NCBI GenBank assembly: GCA_946803715.1
Contig: CAMPET010000012.1
Span: forward strand, 594,574-641,957
DNA length: 47,384 bases
Source of the DNA: Beroe ovata
Lineage: Eukaryota; Ctenophora; Nuda; Beroida; Beroidae
Direction: 5' to 3'
The notes under the pieces are model-generated. The model did not search any database and was not told where the DNA came from. It saw only the letters and a program-made list of their open reading frames with translations. Positions 42,124-47,384 of this stretch are shown here, piece by piece; positions within the stretch are counted from its first letter, which is position 1, and each line of letters opens with the position of its first letter. A program made the translations under genes and the position numbers.

Positions 42124-44294
42124 TGTAAGCAGTCTACAAAATATGTAGACACCAGATAGTCTACAGATGTGGACAGTCTACAAATGTAGACACTCATCCA
42201 TAGTGTCGAGTAGACATATCATAGAGGTATCAACAAATGGGACAGCTTGAAGAAACACTAGGAAACACTAAAATAGCGTCTGGAAAATGGAGTTAGCAGT
42301 GAATGCAAGCGCTCTTTGAGTAGACAAGATCAAATCGCCTCATGTAATTGCTGGTTATAACTGACAGTTAACGATAACAGTTTTATCGATAGGAAATGAC
42401 ATGTGATCACTCCTGGTTATACAAAACGAGGAGAATCATTGCAGTGAAAATTGGGAAATCGCGAGACTGCAATAAAGTGCCTTTCAATATCATAATTCCT
42501 GAACACTGAACAGTGGTATCACGGTATTACATCACCTAATAGAGATGTGTGTGTGTGTGTGTGCTGGATGCTGATTTGATTGTTATTACACCGCTGCTCT
42601 ATTGATAGGAAAAATTTAGAAGCCCTGAGTTATTTTGCCGATATTCACTACACCAACCACGCAATAGAAACTGATAGTGGCCCTAAATACGGTGTAATTT
42701 GAACACTATCGAGTGATTTTAGGTGATATTCGCATGAACGTGTATATATTTGCAATTTTAGTAGCCCAATTGGCAGTTTGCCAGTAACACGATGGTCACT
42801 CTGTTTACCAATAATCGAAAATTGCCAATGTCACACGAATTCTATATTATGTTGTAACGCGCGTGACATATCGTAGCGATATTCCGCGCGGTTGAAGTCT
42901 AATCAGAGTGGAATTGGGACGTACGTGAAACTCGATCACATACATAGACGATGGATACTTAGACGATGGATACTTAGACGATGGATACTTAGTGAAATTT
43001 TTTGTTCGATTGTGAAATATAAAGGAACATTCCTACATAAACTTGGACGCTGAATCGATTACAAGTGGTATTTGGCGGTTACTTGATCCCCTGAGAGGTT
43101 TTACTCAATACCTATTTCAGGGAACTTCGGACTACTGTAAAAGTCCATGAGAAACCCGCAGTTACGCCCATTTCCTAACGGAATAGTCCAAAAACACTGC
43201 CAGATTCGTGATTTTCGGCCAAAATGAGCCTGGAAACACATCTTTTTATGGTTCTTCTCAATAGAAAATTTTTCAACCCTCCCTGCCCAAGATGTTTGGA
43301 ATTGTGTTTTGCGATTCCACTCATTCAGACGCTCTGATCCAGAATGATCAAAATTTTTTGTTCGATTGTGAAGTAAGGAACATCGATTTAGGGTATTTTT
43401 TGACGCTGAATCAATTACAAGTGGTATTTTAGCACTTACTTGTTCCCCTAATATGATAAAGCATGGTCTCACATAACTGATAGCACTCTTCTGATCACTC
43501 TCTTTTGAAGTGATACGATTATGGTATTGAGAATGAGACGTTTATGGTGCTGGGTACGGTTCGCCGGGATTCACTTCGATCCATGCATACCGTAATACCC
43601 AGCCAGGCCACGACGAACGCGCGCGCAGCTCAGGGGAAATTCCTGCGCGAAGTTAGTAGATTTTAAGTCTCGCGCGCTACACTAAGTTTTGATTTTTCGG
43701 GAATTTCCAGCAAAGTGCCATTTTGTGACACTGGCATTGCATCATTGAATTGATTGGATCTGAACAAAGTTGTACACTCAGATAATGATAATAATTCAAT
43801 TACTTGCTACGTTAATCATTGATCATGCTCATTTCTCGAGTTAAACATGTATGAAAAAGAAAACTCTGTTTAGCTCTACGGTAAACCGTAAAATGATAAA
43901 CGTATTATCAATCTTAGAACCGTGTTTCACAATTCTCTGGCCAGTCTCATAAGATAAGACACTTTACAGAACTAACAAACATGCCAGGATAAAATCTGTA
44001 AATTTATTCATTGCCGAAAATGTTGATTCGTCAGCAGAAAAGAAAATAGCAGGAAGAGAAAAATAACATTCACAAAAATTGTCATAATCGTACGTACATA
44101 TCATCATAATGTTACATGCAATATCACTATCGTCCTTCACCTGAAAACAGTAATTTCACATGGAAATATTCTCGGTTATTACAGGTGAAGAAATTATCAC
44201 AAATACATTTGAACCACGGTACAGTGGGACAGTGTTTTCGTATTTTCTTTGTGTCACAGTTAACCACCTACCTATGTCACATGTAGTATGTTCC
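42124..44294. other. Intergenic, between convergent genes
   Basis: Convergent TMEM86 (plus) and the small minus-strand gene end here. The stretch has poly(A) signals for both (AATAAA 42471-42476; TTTATT 44003-44008 for the minus strand), a 17-bp tandem triplet (TAGACGATGGATACT, 42946-42992) and a pair of direct repeats (42994-43092 and 43350-43449). A 123-aa minus-strand open frame at 43101-43472 lies across the repeats and is not convincing as a gene. Confidence 0.45.
42994..43449. repeat. Pair of 100-bp direct repeats, 356 bp apart
   Basis: Both begin AAATTTTTTGTTCGATTGTG and share GACGCTGAATC-ATTACAAGTGGTATTT and a TTACTTG-TCCCCT end, at roughly 80% identity. The 257 bp between them are single copy. 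Confidence 0.75.
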
Positions 44295-46084
44295 TCAGTG
44301 CATTTTCTTGCCCATTGGAGCTTGCTTCCGCGACATTAAGTATTTCTCAACTTGTCCCGGTAATTCAGCTAGCAGCTCCCTCGCGAGCAATGCTGGATTC
44401 TGGGAACAGGGCATTAGTGTAACAACAAACATCTGGTCCCCAAAAATTGCGTTGCACCCCCCATTGGTACTATAACATCCAATATCATGAATTGACAGCT
44501 GTTATTAAGTTAGAATTGAAGTATTAGGACGAGACGGTAAGGTACATAATTTCATAGTTTGAAGGTACAGAGCAAAGAAAAGAGGGATGTTTTTGGGTAC
44601 AATAGTGTTCTATGCAAATGAACATTCGTATAGACAATAGACTGTAGTGGCAGAAGTATTCGAGTGTGTGGGTGTGTGATTCACATTGACATTGGATAAT
44701 GAGATGTGACTGCGAACTACACACACAAACACACGTAGACAAACACACACACAAAACTATCGGTATAGTACTTCATTATGGGTGTAATACAATGAAACAC
44801 TATCACCCGGTATGCTTCGCATTGTGATCTAATGAATTGCGTCACACAAGACATAATATGTGTGAATACATTCACGTGTATAGTGTACACCTAGGTGTTT
44901 TTCGGAAATTAAGTCTCATAGACAGCAAGATTTCTTTTGTGCCAATATTTTATAATCACATATAATCACACTTATAATCGGTAGATATTGAATACTTATC
45001 AGCTTATCGACCCAAAACGTGTCAGTTTGAGTGAGCATTTGNACCATTATCATATTATTCGGTCATCAAGCGTGTAGGTACGTGTGTGCAACTGTGTCTG
45101 ATGTCTGATGGTACTTGATAAGAGCTGATGATGAAGGATGTGTCAATGATGTGTCCGTGTCTCTTTGAGCTTTTGTCTTCATCGCCTTTCCTCGGGAATC
45201 AGTCCTGAAATTTCTCTCATATAATGATTTCGAATGATGAATGACTTGTTATATATTATCTTTGTTATTATAATATGTAAGCTGTGACCATGCTTAATTT
45301 AGAGTGACCCAGAATATGCATGACGTCTAACATCTCCCCTCTTTATCTGACTGATATAAGGGGTATGTGCTACACCCCCCTGTGCCACACTCACACAGAG
45401 CGTGACAGTCCTTATCACATTGATATCAGGGGTGTGTCACATTGGGTGTGTCGCACTGGTAGCAGTTAGCACACCATCCTATTCCCTCAGAAGATTGAAC
45501 ACCAGAATCAGTAATCTTGAGTCAGTTTGAATCACACTATAATTTGCGTCTTATCATCAGCTCCTTACCGAATATCCTTCCTGCTTAAGCTCCACACTTA
45601 CTTCGCCCTAAAATTGAGTAAAAAGTGGGAGAAATGCTACACATGACTATCATACACATATTACATAGCTTGGATAATGGATAATGAATATAGCTACTAG
45701 GGCACTATATCCCCGCCTTATTACTCCTTTATAAATCTCATGAGTAGTGCTCTTTATTAGGTGGATGTGATAAGTGCTTCATAGTAGGAAACAATATTAG
45801 GTTTAGGTTTAGGGTACAATCCAGTCCTCTTTCCCCTTCTTACACTCACATACTGCCTCCTTTACAGTGCATACATAAATACAGCCCCGGTCCCCTTGAA
45901 CACACGCATAGACATAGACACAAACACATACACACAGACACACAGACACACACAGANCACACACACGCACACACACACACGAACACACACATGCTCCACT
46001 GTCCCCCCCGCGCAGGAGGGGGCCGGAGGTTCTATTCAGTAACCCCCCCGCGGCCGCCGCGAGGACAACTCTTTCAATTACCAT
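44295..46084 (-). CDS. Small unidentified gene, about 81 aa or longer
   Basis: The last exon (44498 down to 44295, stop TGA) follows an acceptor TTAATAACAG and encodes 67 residues: LSIHDIGCYSTNGG, CNAIFGDQMFVVTLMP, then ALLARELLAELPGQVEKYL and a basic end. A 39-bp exon (45607 down to 45569), bounded by CAATTTTAG and GTAAGG, joins in phase 0 and reads GEVSVELKQEGYS; the fusion reads smoothly into LSIHDIG. Upstream, an ATG at about 46084 is directly followed by GTAATT, so exon 1 may end exactly after the start codon, giving 81 aa. Another upstream exon cannot be excluded. A CCAAT-rich promoter lies just above. The family is not recognised. TTTATT at 44003-44008 supplies a poly(A) signal. Confidence 0.5.
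45900..45990. repeat. (AC)n-rich microsatellite with N at 45957
   Basis: ACAC and ACAG units lie in the proposed first intron of the small minus-strand gene. Confidence 0.85.
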
Positions 46085-46104
46085 GATTGATTTCCCCTGC
46101 TGCC

Positions 46105-46195
46105 CCGCTCCCATTGGTCGCCCGTCCACTCACGTGATCGCCGCACAGCGCTGTGATTGGTCCGTTGTGCTGTGGAGGACGCGTGATTGGTTACT
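46105..46195 (-). promoter_or_regulatory. Triple inverted-CCAAT promoter
   Basis: ATTGGTC or ATTGGTT (CCAAT on the minus strand) occurs at about 46112, 46157 and 46187, with TCACGTGA at about 46131. The design mirrors the 18.9-19.0 kb promoter and suits the minus-strand gene whose ATG is proposed at about 46084. Confidence 0.5.
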
Positions 46196-46199
46196 CGGT

Positions 46200-47348
46200 A
46201 TTAATAATTGAGTGGGTATGTATCGTGAGAAAAATTCGCATGAATGGTTTGAAGAGACATGTGGGGCATGTTAAAAGAGTGAATGCATGAGAGGTGTAAT
46301 GTTTGTTCCTGCGTAAGCAACACACTTGGTAGGGGTTGTTATGGCAACACACAGGTTGTCTTAGCAACAATTCAATCAGTGTCTGTTAAAGTGTCAGACG
46401 TGATGACACACAACATGAGGGTACTTCCTAACGATGTCTGAAACAATAAACAGATTGCGTCTTTGTTGTTTAGTTCCCACTGAGAACTATCCCATCATCT
46501 ATGGGAAATGTCAAATGTGATCAGTTTATCTTCTTGAAGACAATCAAAGTTTGAGCAATGATCAACGTATACGATCAATGATAGATAGTAATCTCTTGTT
46601 CGACGTACGTGTGATCAACCAAGATTGATCAGCGATATTGTCGACTGACATCCCAATTCCATTTCTCCTGGAACAGTTCCAATGAATTGTGCCCATGCTA
46701 TAAACGCACAATTTGTGAATGTCAAAATGGCAGATATAATATTCTATTTGATAAATAACAGAGTTTTTGATTGTTGTCATGGCAATACTCGTGAGGGTGC
46801 TGAGTTCGTGACACACAAATTCCTATCGGGTGTCAAGAAGTGGATGTCACAGTAGCCAGAGGTGTGTTCTCGTGATGCAATCAGAGTCATGTGAGGTACG
46901 AACATGTGGATTCCATTCGAATTTTGGTGCACTTTCAGGCGCTATTCCGGTCAGCGATTTATTGAGCTCCAGCATATTTGTAGCAAATAACGAATAAAGC
47001 TGAATCAGGTTGGAAAATCATGAGACTATCTCCAAGTTGTAATTATCCTAATTATGCCAATTAAGTGGGCATGCACCCCAAACCAATTAAACACATTTCT
47101 CACGACTTCTGGTTAATTGCATGATGCATCGCCCCTACTCCACCTTTCCATATTGTACTCATACTGGTTTTCCAGTGTTTTTCCAATGATTTCTTGTGTT
47201 TTATGCTTCTCGTACCACAGGCTGTACTAGAAATAGCGCATATTTCACGAAGTTTTCCTTTATCTTCCCTCCCCATCCCACACTACGACTTCCCCTCCCT
47301 CTCTTTATGTCATAACCTAGTGTCAGAAACCCCCAGCGCGCGTGCGTG

Positions 47349-47384
<36 letters not shown>
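46200..47384. other. Non-coding, no gene seen
   Basis: AT-rich sequence with X-box-like sites (46335-46348, 46355-46368, 46773-46786). It ends in a (TG)n tract from about 47346 to the window edge. An acceptor-like ACTTTCAG at about 46940 is followed by only a short open stretch. Confidence 0.45.

Noticed and set aside
43101-43472. 123-aa minus-strand frame as a gene
   Set aside because: It spans one of the direct repeats, has no splice or family signal and is AT-rich by chance.
45115-45204. Minus-strand exon reading TDSRGKAMKTKAQRDTD
   Set aside because: It has acceptor- and donor-like borders, but its only open frame leaves in phase 2, which does not fit the following exon; skipping it gives a clean phase-0 join.
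45798-45822. Telomere-like TTTAGG repeats
   Set aside because: Only about three imperfect units within ordinary sequence; no array.

Overview
The window looks like nuclear DNA from an invertebrate animal. Genes are split by GT-AG introns (one only 36 bp), encode animal families (GPN-loop GTPase 2, TMEM86/YhhN lysoplasmalogenase, RasGEF, RING E3 ligase, rhodopsin-like GPCR), and are surrounded by many (AC)n/(TG)n microsatellites. The phylum cannot be fixed from sequence alone.

Layout. 1-5 kb: mostly non-coding, with one exon-like island (545-616) and a TATA promoter with a donor (2954-3058). 5.0-7.1 kb, minus: an intronless 702-aa coiled-coil/RING protein with several SUMO-interaction-like motifs. 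7.1-7.7 kb: a divergent promoter with a perfect RFX-type X-box. 7.7-17.9 kb, plus: a twelve-exon gene whose phases agree at every junction and that predicts about 1211 aa (coiled coil, PX-like domain interrupted by a 230-aa cassette exon, RasGEF-N, RasGEF); a second TATA/Inr promoter with its own in-phase first exon lies inside it. 18.9-21.5 kb, plus: a gene with a triple-CCAAT promoter, small exons and unknown product. 21.5-28 kb: AT-rich, repeat-rich, no firm gene. 28-36 kb: GPN2, present twice. 36.4-42.1 kb, plus: a five-exon TMEM86 gene with an intronless antisense GPCR gene nested in its first intron. 44.3-46.1 kb, minus: a small unidentified gene with a CCAAT-rich promoter. The rest is non-coding.

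The main caution concerns 24-40 kb. Single-N joins at 25078, 25948, 31840 and 39366 each sit exactly where sequence already seen starts again. The simplest reading is that allelic or overlapping contigs were laid end to end, so the two GPN2 genes are probably two haplotypes of one gene. This gives a natural allele comparison: it reveals a 106-bp inverted-repeat element with a 9-bp target duplication in one allele only. No operon-like or prokaryotic defence system, CRISPR array, rRNA or convincing tRNA was seen. The most novel items are the interrupted PX-RasGEF gene with its internal promoter, the allele-specific MITE, the SIM-rich RING protein, and an intron that carries eight tandem TACTAAC branch-point motifs running into its acceptor.
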